A stretch of DNA of 64,000 bases from Tindallia sp. MSAO_Bac2 (GTDB lineage Bacteria; Bacillota; Clostridia; Peptostreptococcales; Tindalliaceae), in assembly GCA_003838145.1 (NCBI GenBank), contig QYZZ01000057.1, positions 1 through 64,000 on the forward strand. Direction: 5' to 3'. The position numbers were made by a program, and so were the translations under genes. The stretch's first letter is position 1. Every line of letters begins with the position of its first letter. Of this stretch, positions 7,972 through 16,334 are shown piece after piece. A model generated the notes under the pieces. That model was not told the DNA's origin. It ran no database searches and saw nothing but the letters and a program-made list of their open reading frames with translations.

Positions 7972-9133
7972 CTGTTTCTTCCTCCTGTTTATCTGTCGGT
8001 ATTTTGATTAGCAACGTGGTCCCTTTTCCTGGTTCTGATTGCACCTTCAAATTTCCATTTAAAAGCTCTGCCCTTTCTTTCATGTTCACAATACCAAACC
8101 CATTATCAACACTTCTGCGAATGTTCTGCGTATCAAATCCTATACCGTTATCTTTTATCGCCATAGTCACAAATTTATGTTCCTGATCTAAAATAATATC
8201 CACTTTTTCAGCCTGCGCATGTTTTGTAATGTTATTTAAGGCTTCCTGTGCAATTCTAAATAGTGCCAATTGAAGAACAGAGTCCTCCATATTAAAGTCA
8301 GGAGAGCAGTGAAAGGTTATTTCTATTCCAGTTTCCGACTGAAAATCCTCAAGGTATCTTCTTAGGGTTGGCACAATACCAAGATCATCAATAGCCATAG
8401 GTCTTAAATTATATATTATTTTCCGTATCTCTCTGGTGCTTCCGCGCACCAGATCTTTTAAAACCTGGGCTTCTGTCTTGGCTTTTTCAATATCTTTATC
8501 CATTAGTTTTTCACAGTATTCTATCTTTAACAGTATGTTTGAAAATGACTGAGCCGGTCCGTCATGTATTTCGCGTGATACTCTTTTGCGTTCTTCTTCC
8601 TGAACCTGGATGATTTTCCTTCCCATCAGGTGACGTTGCTCTAAGTCAGTAATTGTATTGCTGAAGTCTTCCATGTTACCTTCCAGAAATTCCAGCGCCA
8701 CACTAAATTTTGTCGTCAGTTTTTCCGCTTTTTCAAGGTTTCTGCGTGCACTTCTCAAGTGAGCCTCAATTTCTTTTCTTTCATTAGATAATTTTTCTTC
8801 TTCTTTATGTTTAAGAATTAGCTTCACCTGTAAATCATTTGCTCTTTCATAGGCATCCCTTATTTTGGCTTCGCTGTGCCGGGAGAAATCACGACTGACT
8901 TCAACTAATGCACGCCTGCTTTTTTTTTCAAGTTGTTCCAGTTTGTCCAGCTCCAAGATAACTGACTGTATTTGTTGATTTACATCCTCCAGCTTAGCTT
9001 CCAGTCTGGAGCATTCTTTATTTAGATTATCCGTTATCTCAAATACTTCTTCTTTGCTTTCTTCAATTGCACTGAATATTCGACTCAGCACCTGGTTCAT
9101 TTTTACTGCACTTTGAATGTACCCGTCGCTCAT
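7940..9133 (-). CDS. degS: Soluble sensor histidine kinase, DegS type
   Basis: This 397-residue kinase has no membrane segment. Residues of about 10-180 form the DegS sensor region with long coiled coils. The HisKA_3 motif 'RVSREIHDGPAQSF' carries the phospho-acceptor His190. The ATPase domain (about 270-385) has N and G boxes including 'AQEALNNITKHAQA', 'DNGIGFD' and 'GFGIVNMKERAEL'. The length and the position of the His match Bacillus DegS closely. It is preceded by the DUF896 gene, followed by degU with overlap, and acts in the cytoplasm on an unknown intracellular cue. Confidence 0.88.
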   Translation of the reverse strand: MSDGYIQSAVKMNQVLSRIFSAIEESKEEVFEITDNLNKECSRLEAKLEDVNQQIQSVILELDKLEQLEKKSRRALVEVSRDFSRHSEAKIRDAYERANDLQVKLILKHKEEEKLSNERKEIEAHLRSARRNLEKAEKLTTKFSVALEFLEGNMEDFSNTITDLEQRHLMGRKIIQVQEEERKRVSREIHDGPAQSFSNILLKIEYCEKLMDKDIEKAKTEAQVLKDLVRGSTREIRKIIYNLRPMAIDDLGIVPTLRRYLEDFQSETGIEITFHCSPDFNMEDSVLQLALFRIAQEALNNITKHAQAEKVDIILDQEHKFVTMAIKDNGIGFDTQNIRRSVDNGFGIVNMKERAELLNGNLKVQSEPGKGTTLLIKIPTDKQEEETDGKNQSIDSR

Positions 9134-9163
9134 CTGATTTTCCCCTTATGAACTCTGACGTTA

Positions 9164-9340
9164 TTAATCCACATACTCGATGTCGATGTTATCAAGCCTT
9201 TGGCGAAAGGATTTTCTAAAGGCAGCCAGGTATTCTTTTCTCAGGGCTTCCTGTTCTTTCTTCTCCTTAGCACTCAGTTCCCGTTCTTTTGATATTTTAG
9301 CAAGTTCATTAATCCGGGCCAGTTGTTTTTTATCCAGCAT
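9164..9340 (-). CDS. DUF896 (UPF0291) small protein, 58 aa
   Basis: This is a short gene that is easily missed. ATG at 9340 has AAAGGAG 8 nt upstream; it encodes 58 residues starting MLDKKQLARINELAKISKER and ending in DNIDIEYVD. The pattern 'ARINEL...KEKKEQEALRKEYLAAFRKSFRQRLDNI' is the DUF896/YnzC signature: a two-helix hairpin of a family widespread in Firmicutes. A direct function has not been settled. It lies 30 nt upstream of degS on the same strand and is very probably co-transcribed with degS-degU. Confidence 0.9.
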   Translation of the reverse strand: MLDKKQLARINELAKISKERELSAKEKKEQEALRKEYLAAFRKSFRQRLDNIDIEYVD

Positions 9341-9540
9341 TTATTTCGCTCCTTTATTCTTAAACTACCATATTCATCCATTAATATCCTACCATAAATA
9401 CCGTTACTTTTCATCATCTGGGAATAAAGACCCGAATACAGGCCTATGGTTCTAGTACTATTGGTTTTATAACCATTATTAAGGTCGCTAAACAGATTTA
9501 AATTTTCCTGGTGAATTACAAGGCAATTTCAAAGCAAATA

Positions 9541-9568
9541 TTGCATCTTTCTCATTTTTATATATAAT
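9541..9568 (+). promoter_or_regulatory. Promoter of the M23 peptidase-bactofilin operon
   Basis: -35 TTGCAT (9541-9546), a 16-nt spacer and a perfect -10 TATAAT (9563-9568) place the transcript start near 9575, giving a very short leader with GGAGGG just before the ATG at 9590. Confidence 0.7.
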
Positions 9569-9589
9569 GGTGACGTGAGGAGGGTTGCT

Positions 9590-10585
9590 ATGGATAAAAA
9601 AACGGCTCATATCGCCAATAAACCTCAGCAAAAATATACCTTAATGCTTGTGCCTAACCATTCAGGCAAAATATACCGTTTTTCCGTTCTTGCATGGATT
9701 CCCAAAACCATTGCAACTTTGTTGATGTTCACAGTGTGTAGCCTTGCCTTTGGAACCTTTTATTTTTCCAGTGAGCTTAAGGATACCCAGGGTGACTTAT
9801 ACACCGAAAAAGCTCTAACTAACCGACTTTCTCAGGAAAACGAAGAACATCTTGATGAGATTGCGTTTCTCAAGTCTGAGTATCAGAAAATCGACAAAGA
9901 ACTGGCTTCGCTTAAACAACTGGAACACCAGGTTATGGACATGGTCGGCCTTGAAACAGACAGTGATGAATCAGGTGCAAACAGATTTGCCATTGAAAAT
10001 AGCTCGCAAAGCGGACTTGAGGATGAACATCCAATTTTTGCAATGGTTTCCAGATCTGCCAGTATGCGTTCTGCCGGTCCCGGGCTGGAAGAATACCATG
10101 TAGATGTCGAATACCTCAACAATTTGATTTCTTCACAGCGAAACAAAATGGAGCAATTGGTTGGTGATGTAGAGGACCAGCTGGAGTACCTGGAGGCTAA
10201 GCCAAACAAATGGCCTGCTCAGGGAAGAATAAGCTCTCCCTTCGGCGAAAGAATTTCACCCACAAACAGACGCACAACCGAGTTTCATCAGGGAATTGAT
10301 ATCGCCAACGCTTCCGGCACTCCCGTAATCGCTTCCGGTAGTGGTATTGTTACATATTCCGGCTACAATGGAGGGTATGGACGGATGATCATCATATCTC
10401 ATGGCTATGGATATACATCCGTATATGCCCACAACAGCCAAAATCTGGTAGACGTTGGTGATCAGGTTGCAGAAGGAGATACCATTGCAAGGATGGGTCA
10501 GACCGGTCGTGCAACCGGTCCGCATTTGCATTTTGAAATAAGAGTTCATGGAGAACCAAAAGACCCGATTGACTTTCTTGAATAA
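9590..10585 (+). CDS. Membrane-anchored M23 (LytM-type) metallopeptidase
   Basis: This is a cell-wall-facing peptidase or LytM regulator of 331 residues. An N-terminal cytoplasmic stretch is followed by one membrane helix (about 35-60), a coiled-coil region (about 65-115), a linker, then the peptidase domain (about 200-330). The zinc site is complete: HxxxD in 'FHQGIDIA' and HxH in 'PHLHFEIR', so it should be active on peptidoglycan crosslinks. The start is the ATG with AGGAGG 6 nt upstream; an in-frame GTG 15 nt earlier is less likely. The next gene is a bactofilin, a frequent pairing in which the scaffold localises the hydrolase. Confidence 0.92.
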   Translation: MDKKTAHIANKPQQKYTLMLVPNHSGKIYRFSVLAWIPKTIATLLMFTVCSLAFGTFYFSSELKDTQGDLYTEKALTNRLSQENEEHLDEIAFLKSEYQKIDKELASLKQLEHQVMDMVGLETDSDESGANRFAIENSSQSGLEDEHPIFAMVSRSASMRSAGPGLEEYHVDVEYLNNLISSQRNKMEQLVGDVEDQLEYLEAKPNKWPAQGRISSPFGERISPTNRRTTEFHQGIDIANASGTPVIASGSGIVTYSGYNGGYGRMIIISHGYGYTSVYAHNSQNLVDVGDQVAEGDTIARMGQTGRATGPHLHFEIRVHGEPKDPIDFLE

Positions 10586-10604
10586 AGCTGTTAGGAGGAC
10601 TTAG

Positions 10605-11060
10605 ATGTTTAATAAAAAACAGGAACCAGCAACACCGCAGTTTGATAATTTTGATACGCTGATTGGTAAAAAGTCAGAGTTTGAAGGTACTATTAAAGCA
10701 CAGGATCCGATAAGAATTGACGGAGTTCTAACTGGCGAAATCATAAGTGAGGCAGACATTGTTATTGGCGAAGGTGCGGAAATTAAGGGAAATATTCAAT
10801 GTAAAAATATTTTGCTGGCAGGCACTGCCAATGGAAATATACAAGCCGCAGGTCGACTTCACATAACCAGTACCGGAGCACTTTACGGTGATGCCTCTAT
10901 TTATTCTTTTATAGTGGATGAAAAAGGAATATTCGATGGTGGTTGTCACATGAGAAAAAGTGAAGAAGCAAAGCCAGATACATCAAAATCCGAATCTTCC
11001 AATGAAAAAAACGAACAGACCGGGAGCCGAAGAAATTCTTCCCGAAAAAATCGTTCTTAA
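10605..11060 (+). CDS. Bactofilin (polymer-forming cytoskeletal protein)
   Basis: This 151-residue protein has a right-handed beta-helix core (about 20-115) of repeating hydrophobic turns, such as 'EGTIKAQDPIRIDGVLTGEI' and 'IVIGEGAEIKGNI', flanked by short disordered tails; the C-tail is rich in K, S, E and R. Bactofilins polymerise without nucleotide and recruit cell-wall enzymes. It follows the M23 gene by 19 nt with its own GGAGG and ends at a terminator, so the two form a small morphogenesis operon. Confidence 0.93.
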   Translation: MFNKKQEPATPQFDNFDTLIGKKSEFEGTIKAQDPIRIDGVLTGEIISEADIVIGEGAEIKGNIQCKNILLAGTANGNIQAAGRLHITSTGALYGDASIYSFIVDEKGIFDGGCHMRKSEEAKPDTSKSESSNEKNEQTGSRRNSSRKNRS

Positions 11061-11093
11061 AATTAAAAAGCGCCAAAAGGCGCTTTTTAATTT
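11060..11093. terminator. Bidirectional terminator
   Basis: A 15-bp stem (11060-11074/11079-11093) with an AAAA loop and A/T-rich outer arms gives U-runs on both strands. It contains the stop codon of the convergent DUF881 gene. Confidence 0.88.
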
Positions 11094-11794
11094 ATATTAG
11101 CTTCAATAAACTGAACTGATTTTTCCCTGGCAGGTTTTCCAATAATTAGTTCATCTTTATATTCAATTTTTGATACGATACCATCTCCATGCATTAAATC
11201 AAAAATAAAGGTTCGATGCTGAACATACCGCTGAAACTCATTTTGATTGCCAATAGCCTTAATAACATATGGCGGAGCAATTGGATATCCATTGATTTGA
11301 ATATGATTACCAGCCAGTGTTATTTCACTTCTGGCTGTAATCCGTCTTTCGTTGATTGAAATAACTTCTCCTCCGTGTGTTCGCAGTTCATTGGCCAGTG
11401 TAACAAGATATTTTTTTCTTTCAACCAGCTCGGCAATATTTTCTTCGAACATTCCCTCCAGGGTTATTTCTATTCCCGGACCTTTTACTTCCTGATGACC
11501 GGCAAGCATTTGGTATTCAGCAATCTCTCCCATAAGTTTCTGTATAGCAAGATTACCTTCTGACCTTTCCATTTCCACAGTCTGAATTTCTTCTCTTAAC
11601 AATTCTATTCTTTGCTTCATGTCGTCATTAACCTTCTTCAGATCTTTTATTTCCTGAAACCCTTCGGTGTTTCCCGAGATAGCCAAAGGATCCTGAGCCT
11701 CTAGGTGTTGGTTTGCATCCATATTCAGCCCCAACAAGATGCCGGAGATCATAAAAAAAAGTAACATCAGTATTTGTGGTTGCTTGTTTTTCAT
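11087..11794 (-). CDS. DUF881 family membrane-anchored protein
   Basis: This 235-residue protein has one N-terminal membrane helix (about 6-24), a coiled coil (about 45-90) and the DUF881 domain (about 90-230; 'GPGIEITLEG', 'ELRTHGGEVISINERRI' and 'PYVIKAIGN' are typical). Relatives (YlxW/YlxX) usually lie near division or cell-wall genes, and their biochemical role is not known. The bulk of the protein should lie outside the membrane. It follows trpS by 42 nt and ends inside a shared terminator. Confidence 0.85.
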   Translation of the reverse strand: MKNKQPQILMLLFFMISGILLGLNMDANQHLEAQDPLAISGNTEGFQEIKDLKKVNDDMKQRIELLREEIQTVEMERSEGNLAIQKLMGEIAEYQMLAGHQEVKGPGIEITLEGMFEENIAELVERKKYLVTLANELRTHGGEVISINERRITARSEITLAGNHIQINGYPIAPPYVIKAIGNQNEFQRYVQHRTFIFDLMHGDGIVSKIEYKDELIIGKPAREKSVQFIEANIN

Positions 11795-11836
11795 GTCTCC
11801 ACATCCTTTGCGGCTTCAGACAAACATGAAGCTTAA

Positions 11837-12838
11837 TTAAAAGCTTACCAATCCAATTTTTTCTCTAACATCTTCCATCGTCTTCGAAGCAGCTTCTCTG
11901 GCTCGATCAGCACCTGACCGATACACATTTTCCAGGTAGTCGCTATTTTCCATATAAAGACGATATTTTTCCCGAAAAGGTTTTACGTTTTCAATAATTA
12001 TTTCAGCAACTTCTTTTTTTAGAGCTCCATATCCTTTTCCTTCAAAAGAATTCACTACATCTTCACGGTCTTTTCTGCTTAAGGCACTGTAAATAGAAAG
12101 CAGGTTTTGTACACCCGGCTGTTCCGGTCTGTCAAGTATTTCATTGTAGCTATCTGTTACTGCTTTTTTCAGTTTTTTTACAATGACATCATCGTCGTCC
12201 AGCATATAGATTACCGCATTCTGATTTTCATCAGATTTTGACATTTTTTTATTCGGTTCCTGCAGGCTCATGATTTTAGCACCCTGCTTCCCAACATAAA
12301 TATCCGGGACGGCGAAAGTTTCTCCAAAGATATTGTTGAAGCGAATCGCTATGTTTCTGGAGAGTTCAAGGTGCTGACGCTGATCTTCCCCTACCGGAAC
12401 AAGATTCGTTTTATAAAGCAGTATATCTGCAGCCATAAGAACTGGATAAGTGAACAAACCAGCATTAATATTTTCCTGATGCCTCTCTGATTTATCCTTA
12501 AACTGAGTCATCCGACTTAATTCTCCCATATATGTATAGCAATTCAGGAGCCAGGCCAGTTCTGTATGTTCACGGACATGGGATTGAAAAAAAATGACGT
12601 TTTTTTCGGTATCAAGGCCTGATGCCAGGTACTGAGCCAAAAAAGACAAGCATGTATTCCGGAATGTTTCAGGGTCCTGTTTTACAGTCAAAGAGTGTAA
12701 ATCTACAATTGAATAATAACATTGATAATCCTTCTCCAATTGTTTCCAGTTTTGGAATGCACCTATATAGTTTCCCAAAGTCATGCTGCCTGTTGGCTGC
12801 GCACCGCTAAAAATCACTTTTTGTTGCTGATTCAGCAT
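11837..12838 (-). CDS. trpS: Tryptophanyl-tRNA synthetase
   Basis: This class I synthetase charges tRNA-Trp. Its 333 residues are the normal length for the bacterial enzyme. The HIGH-type signature is 'PTGSMTLGNYIGA' near residue 20, and the KMSKS loop is 'KKMSKSDENQN' near 200; 'GEDQRQHLELSRNIA' is the tryptophan-pocket helix. AAAGGAG precedes the ATG. I found no T-box in front of it; it is carried on the transcript of the small membrane protein upstream. Confidence 0.96.
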   Translation of the reverse strand: MLNQQQKVIFSGAQPTGSMTLGNYIGAFQNWKQLEKDYQCYYSIVDLHSLTVKQDPETFRNTCLSFLAQYLASGLDTEKNVIFFQSHVREHTELAWLLNCYTYMGELSRMTQFKDKSERHQENINAGLFTYPVLMAADILLYKTNLVPVGEDQRQHLELSRNIAIRFNNIFGETFAVPDIYVGKQGAKIMSLQEPNKKMSKSDENQNAVIYMLDDDDVIVKKLKKAVTDSYNEILDRPEQPGVQNLLSIYSALSRKDREDVVNSFEGKGYGALKKEVAEIIIENVKPFREKYRLYMENSDYLENVYRSGADRAREAASKTMEDVREKIGLVSF

Positions 12839-12860
12839 ATATCCTTACTCCTTTCGTTTT

Positions 12861-13049
12861 TTATAATTCTTCCAGTTGTTCGATTCTTTCCTCAAGCTCC
12901 TGGATTTTTTCCAAAATTTTTGCTTCCCGTTCCAGCCTGTCATCCTTTTTATTAAAATGACGAAGAACAATAACGGCAATCAGTACCGGTACTCCAAGCA
13001 ATAACAGCACCAATAGAAGGTTCATTATTTGATAAAATATGATATTCAC
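12861..13049 (-). CDS. Small membrane protein with coiled-coil tail, 62 aa
   Basis: I do not recognise a named family. Residues 8-30 form one strongly hydrophobic helix, and residues 34-62 form an acidic heptad-like coil (KILEKIQELEERIEQLEEL) facing the cytoplasm if the positive-inside rule holds. The GTG at 13049 has AAGGGG 9 nt upstream, while the in-frame ATG at 13025 has no ribosome site. It is the promoter-proximal gene before trpS, 22 nt apart. Confidence 0.75.
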   Translation of the reverse strand: MNIIFYQIMNLLLVLLLLGVPVLIAVIVLRHFNKKDDRLEREAKILEKIQELEERIEQLEEL

Positions 13050-13092
13050 TCTAATCAGCCCCTTGCCATCTTCATCATATTGCTACCTGAAT

Positions 13093-13121
13093 ATTATAAC
13101 ACAGCTATTCAAAGCTGCAAA
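13093..13121 (-). promoter_or_regulatory. Promoter of the small membrane protein-trpS transcript
   Basis: On the minus strand, -35 TTTGCA (13121-13116), a 17-nt spacer and a perfect -10 TATAAT (13098-13093) lie directly downstream of the glutaredoxin terminator. Confidence 0.75.
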
Positions 13122-13126
13122 ACATA

Positions 13127-13162
13127 TAAAAGCCCTCAGACGACCAGTTGTCGTCTGAGGGC
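13127..13162 (-). terminator. Terminator after the glutaredoxin gene
   Basis: A perfect 13-bp GC-rich stem (13132-13144/13150-13162) is followed on the minus strand by a short T-run. Confidence 0.88.
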
Positions 13163-13173
13163 CTAAAAAATTC

Positions 13174-13404
13174 TTATCCCAGTAAACTATCCAGCTTTTC
13201 TTTGTCAACACCTACTACCATCTCTTCGTCAACTTTAATAACCGGAACAGCCATGATTCCTTTTTCCATTAGTTCTTTTCTGGCGGCGACATCAGATTGA
13301 ACATTTTTCTCTTCAAACTCCACACCCTTTGATTGCAAGTACTCTTTTGCAGTTGTGCAATGTGGGCATGTTGTTGAAGTATAGACAACTACCTTTTTAG
13401 ACAT
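13174..13404 (-). CDS. Glutaredoxin-like thiol-disulfide protein (NrdH/YruB type)
   Basis: This is a small cytoplasmic redox protein of 76 residues, a complete glutaredoxin fold. The active site is C13-P-H-C16, the cis-Pro loop is '[16 protein letters not shown]' and the family C-terminal '[10 protein letters not shown]' is present. Members accept electrons from thioredoxin reductase and reduce ribonucleotide reductase or other disulfides; the partner here is not shown. The start has AAAGGAGG at good spacing. It lies 130 nt downstream of the ArsR gene on the same strand and ends at a strong terminator. Confidence 0.9.
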   Translation of the reverse strand: MSKKVVVYTSTTCPHCTTAKEYLQSKGVEFEEKNVQSDVAARKELMEKGIMAVPVIKVDEEMVVGVDKEKLDSLLG

Positions 13405-13534
13405 ATAGTATCCTCCTTTAAAATTACATAATATAAATGATTATATACCCGCATTAAAGACTTTTAAACGCCTGGTTATCGTTTTTATATGGCAGTGCAA
13501 TACTTCGGTCATATAACTGCATTTCATTGCACAA

Positions 13535-13867
13535 TTATTCCGGCTGTTTACTCCTGTTGCCATTACAATTATGCTCTGCCAAAACATACGGAAACTGATC
13601 TATGTTAATTAACTCTTTATCAATAAAACACATTATTTCTTTCAGGGTATCGTTATTCAACCCATAAAACATCCACTTTCCTCTTTTTTCCACCAGAACC
13701 AATCCTGCCTGTTGCAATATTTTCATGTGATGAGAAATCGTTGGCTGTTTAAGCTGAAAGTTTTCCTGTATATCACAGGCACATTTTTCACCATCTGAGA
13801 GCATCATTAAAATCTTAAGCCTCGTTTCGTCTCCCAGGGCTTTAAAACACTCGGCATTCATTTTCAT
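13535..13867 (-). CDS. ArsR/SmtB family winged-helix regulator
   Basis: This is a 110-residue dimeric transcription repressor. Its winged helix covers about 5-90, with 'FKALGDETRLKILMMLSDGE' and recognition helix 'LKQPTISHHMKILQQAGLV'. Cys29-x-Cys31 in 'EKCACDIQ' sits where ArsR/CadC proteins bind As(III), Sb(III) or Cd(II) with a CxC pair, so a metal or thiol signal is likely. A further Cys lies in the C-tail. The ATG at 13867 is used because AGAGGTG is 7 nt upstream. No arsenic or cadmium pump is adjacent; the downstream glutaredoxin is the nearest possible target. Confidence 0.88.
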   Translation of the reverse strand: MKMNAECFKALGDETRLKILMMLSDGEKCACDIQENFQLKQPTISHHMKILQQAGLVLVEKRGKWMFYGLNNDTLKEIMCFIDKELINIDQFPYVLAEHNCNGNRSKQPE

Positions 13868-13916
13868 GTGCTTCACCTCTTTCCATCATATAATTAAATC
13901 GTTATGTTTTTATTAA

Positions 13917-13945
13917 ATAATACATGTTTCACCCAAAGCTGTCAA
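13917..13945 (-). promoter_or_regulatory. Promoter of the ArsR gene
   Basis: A perfect -35 TTGACA (13945-13940), a 17-nt spacer and -10 TATTAT (13922-13917) are present. The 35 nt downstream are extremely A/T-rich with imperfect ATTTAAT repeats that could serve as the autoregulatory operator. Confidence 0.75.
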
Positions 13946-14039
13946 CCAGCCAACTCAATTGGTCATTTACCCGTATTATAACATTAAATAACGAAAATTA
14001 TATACTTTTTTTCAGAAAATCTGGTTTGCACAAACTGGT

Positions 14040-14690
14040 TTAGTTTATTTCAACTCGCTCAGCCGTAACCATGTAAATAACTCTTTCGCTAATATTGGTT
14101 GAATGATCTGCTATTCGCTCCAGAAACCTTGCAATTAAAAGCAAGTGAAATGCCTGTTTAATAACCTTCTGATCTTCAATCATCATTTCCATCAATTCCA
14201 GGTATACTCTTTCATATGTTTCATCAACTTCGTTATCCTCATATGCAACTTCCCTGGCCAAGTCAAGATCTTCCTTTAAAAATGAGTCCAGGCATTTCGC
14301 AACCATTTTTTCCGATAATCTGGCCATTTTAGGAATATCTACCAGCGGCTTTATAAACTCTTCATCGCCAATTAACCGCGTCTGTTTTGCAATATTAACA
14401 GCGTGATCTCCCATACGCTCAAGATCGGTTATTGCTTTTAATATGGTTCCAATAATTCTAAGGTCTTTAGCCATTGGTTGCTGAAGTGCAATAAGTTCCA
14501 TGCATTCCTTTTCAATCTCCAGTTCCAGTTCATCAATTTTGTCGTCCATTATATAGATTTTTGCTGCTTTCTCCATATCTTGTTCCATCAAAGCCTGCAA
14601 GGATTCTTCAATAATTTCCTGAACCATGGACCCCATTTTAAGCAGTTTTATCTTTAATCCTTTCAAACGCTCTGTATAAGTTGTTCTCAT
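14040..14690 (-). CDS. phoU: Phosphate-signalling protein PhoU
   Basis: This 216-residue protein is made of two PhoU three-helix repeats (about 10-105 and 115-210). Each has the conserved metal-cluster patterns, seen as 'ITDLERMGDHAVNIA' and 'ARFLERIADHSTNIS'. It couples the state of the Pst transporter to the PhoR kinase and restrains phosphate uptake. It is the last gene of pstC-A-B-phoU, 11 nt after pstB, as in most bacteria. Confidence 0.95.
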   Translation of the reverse strand: MRTTYTERLKGLKIKLLKMGSMVQEIIEESLQALMEQDMEKAAKIYIMDDKIDELELEIEKECMELIALQQPMAKDLRIIGTILKAITDLERMGDHAVNIAKQTRLIGDEEFIKPLVDIPKMARLSEKMVAKCLDSFLKEDLDLAREVAYEDNEVDETYERVYLELMEMMIEDQKVIKQAFHLLLIARFLERIADHSTNISERVIYMVTAERVEIN

Positions 14691-14701
14691 TATTTATCCT
14701 C

Positions 14702-15454
14702 CTACCCAAACCGGCCTGTAACATAGTCTTCGGTACGCTTATCCGACGGCGATGTAAAAATCATCTGTGTATCACCTGATTCAATTACTTCTCCCATTAA
14801 AAAAAATACGGTTTTATCTGATATGCGTGCAGCCTGCTGCATTGAATGCGTAACGATTACGATGGTGTAATCTTTCTTCAGCTGTTCGATTAATTCTTCA
14901 ATTCTGGAGGTGGCAATTGGATCCAAGGCTGATGTCGGTTCGTCCATCAGAAGTACCTCCGGCTCCATTGCCAATGCTCTGGCGATACAAAGTCGTTGCT
15001 GCTGGCCTCCGGATAAGCCTAATGCCGATTTCTGAAGTCTGTCCTTTACTTCATCCCAAAGGGCCGCTTCTTTTAAGCTTTTTTCTGCAATTTCATCCAG
15101 TTTGGCTTTTGATTTCACTCCATTACGCTTCGGACCATAAACAACATTTTCATAAATCGATTTTCGAAATGGATTAGGGCTTTGAAATACCATTCCAACT
15201 CTTCTTCTAAGGGACGCCACATCCACATCCGGTTCATAGATATTTTGATCTTCCAAAAACAAACTCCCTTTTATAGTGACCCCGTCAATTAAATCATTCA
15301 TACGATTCAACACTCTGATAAATGTTGATTTCCCACAGCCGGAAGGGCCTATCAGCGCTGTCACTTTGTTTTCTTCAATGTCCATGTGTATATCTTTCAA
15401 CGCCTGAAAATCACCATAAAATAAATTCAAATCCTTAACGGATATTTTAGGCAT
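14702..15454 (-). CDS. pstB: Phosphate ABC transporter ATPase
   Basis: This 250-residue ATPase powers high-affinity phosphate import. Walker A is GPSGCGKST, the signature is LSGGQQQRL and Walker B is '[13 protein letters not shown]', followed by the His switch '[13 protein letters not shown]'. The sequence '[14 protein letters not shown]' and the C-terminal 'YVTGRFG' are PstB-specific. It lies between pstA and phoU, with intergenic gaps of 32 and 11 nt. Confidence 0.97.
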   Translation of the reverse strand: MPKISVKDLNLFYGDFQALKDIHMDIEENKVTALIGPSGCGKSTFIRVLNRMNDLIDGVTIKGSLFLEDQNIYEPDVDVASLRRRVGMVFQSPNPFRKSIYENVVYGPKRNGVKSKAKLDEIAEKSLKEAALWDEVKDRLQKSALGLSGGQQQRLCIARALAMEPEVLLMDEPTSALDPIATSRIEELIEQLKKDYTIVIVTHSMQQAARISDKTVFFLMGEVIESGDTQMIFTSPSDKRTEDYVTGRFG

Positions 15455-15486
15455 GTATTCCTTCTCCTTTCAATAACTTCTTGGTA

Positions 15487-16332
15487 TTATGCTCTGTTTG
15501 CCATTTTAAAGCGTATTCGAATCAAAGTGGCTATAGCAAAAAATATCGATACAATCCCCAGTAACACTAAAGCGGTTCCATATTTAATGCTTTCCGGCAT
15601 ATTGGGAACCTGAGTCGATATGATATATAAATGATACGGCAATGCCATTACCTGATCAAAGACAGATCGTGGAAGTCGGGGCAGAAAGAAGGCAGCAACC
15701 GTCAGCAATATTGGAGCTGTTTCTCCAGCTGCCCGGCCTATTCCCAGTATGGCACCGGTGATGATGCCCGGGGCAGCATGTGGAAGCACCACATGTCGGA
15801 TTGTCTGCCATTTTGTTGCGCCCAAAGCCAGGGAGGCATCCCGGTACTTTTGATGGACGCTTTTCAATGCTTCTTCCGAAGTCGTTATAATAATTGGAAG
15901 GATCAGACAAGCCAGAGTCAGTGCACCTGCCAAAATAGAACTGCCAAATCCCAGGAACAACACAAAAAGACCAAGTCCAAACAGTCCATAGACAACAGAC
16001 GGCACTCCCGCCAGGTTTAGAACTGCTAAACGGATCATCCGGGTCAGAAAACCCTGTTTCGCATATTCAGTTAGATATATTGCAGATCCTATTCCTAAGG
16101 GCAGGGCAAATAATATTGTTCCAATAATTAAATAGAACGTCCCTAAAATAGAAGGAAAAATCCCGCCTTCCCTCATACCCTGCCTGGGCATGGCTGATAA
16201 AAACTCCCAGTTAATCGTTCCAATTCCTTTTACGAATATAAACCCAATCATCAGAATCGTTGGAATCACCACTAAAGCCGTTAAGGAAGTCAGAACACCG
16301 AAAGCAAATTTTTCTTTTGTACGCTTATTCAT
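15487..16332 (-). CDS. pstA: Phosphate ABC transporter permease PstA
   Basis: This 281-residue permease has six membrane helices. Its EAA loop, 'DASLALGATKWQTIRHVVLP', contacts PstB, and 'GIGSAIYLTEYA' is a conserved PstA/PstC segment. It pairs with PstC to form the channel. Its start lies 2 nt after the pstC stop, so the two are translationally coupled. Confidence 0.95.
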   Translation of the reverse strand: MNKRTKEKFAFGVLTSLTALVVIPTILMIGFIFVKGIGTINWEFLSAMPRQGMREGGIFPSILGTFYLIIGTILFALPLGIGSAIYLTEYAKQGFLTRMIRLAVLNLAGVPSVVYGLFGLGLFVLFLGFGSSILAGALTLACLILPIIITTSEEALKSVHQKYRDASLALGATKWQTIRHVVLPHAAPGIITGAILGIGRAAGETAPILLTVAAFFLPRLPRSVFDQVMALPYHLYIISTQVPNMPESIKYGTALVLLGIVSIFFAIATLIRIRFKMANRA

Positions 16333-16334
16333 TC

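Noticed and set aside
12839-13131. T-box in front of trpS
   Set aside because: No T-box core or specifier stem is visible; only a promoter, a small gene and a ribosome site fit there.
15631-16020. Plus-strand open frame of 129 codons
   Set aside because: Antisense to pstA, with improbable composition rich in S, C, Q and R.
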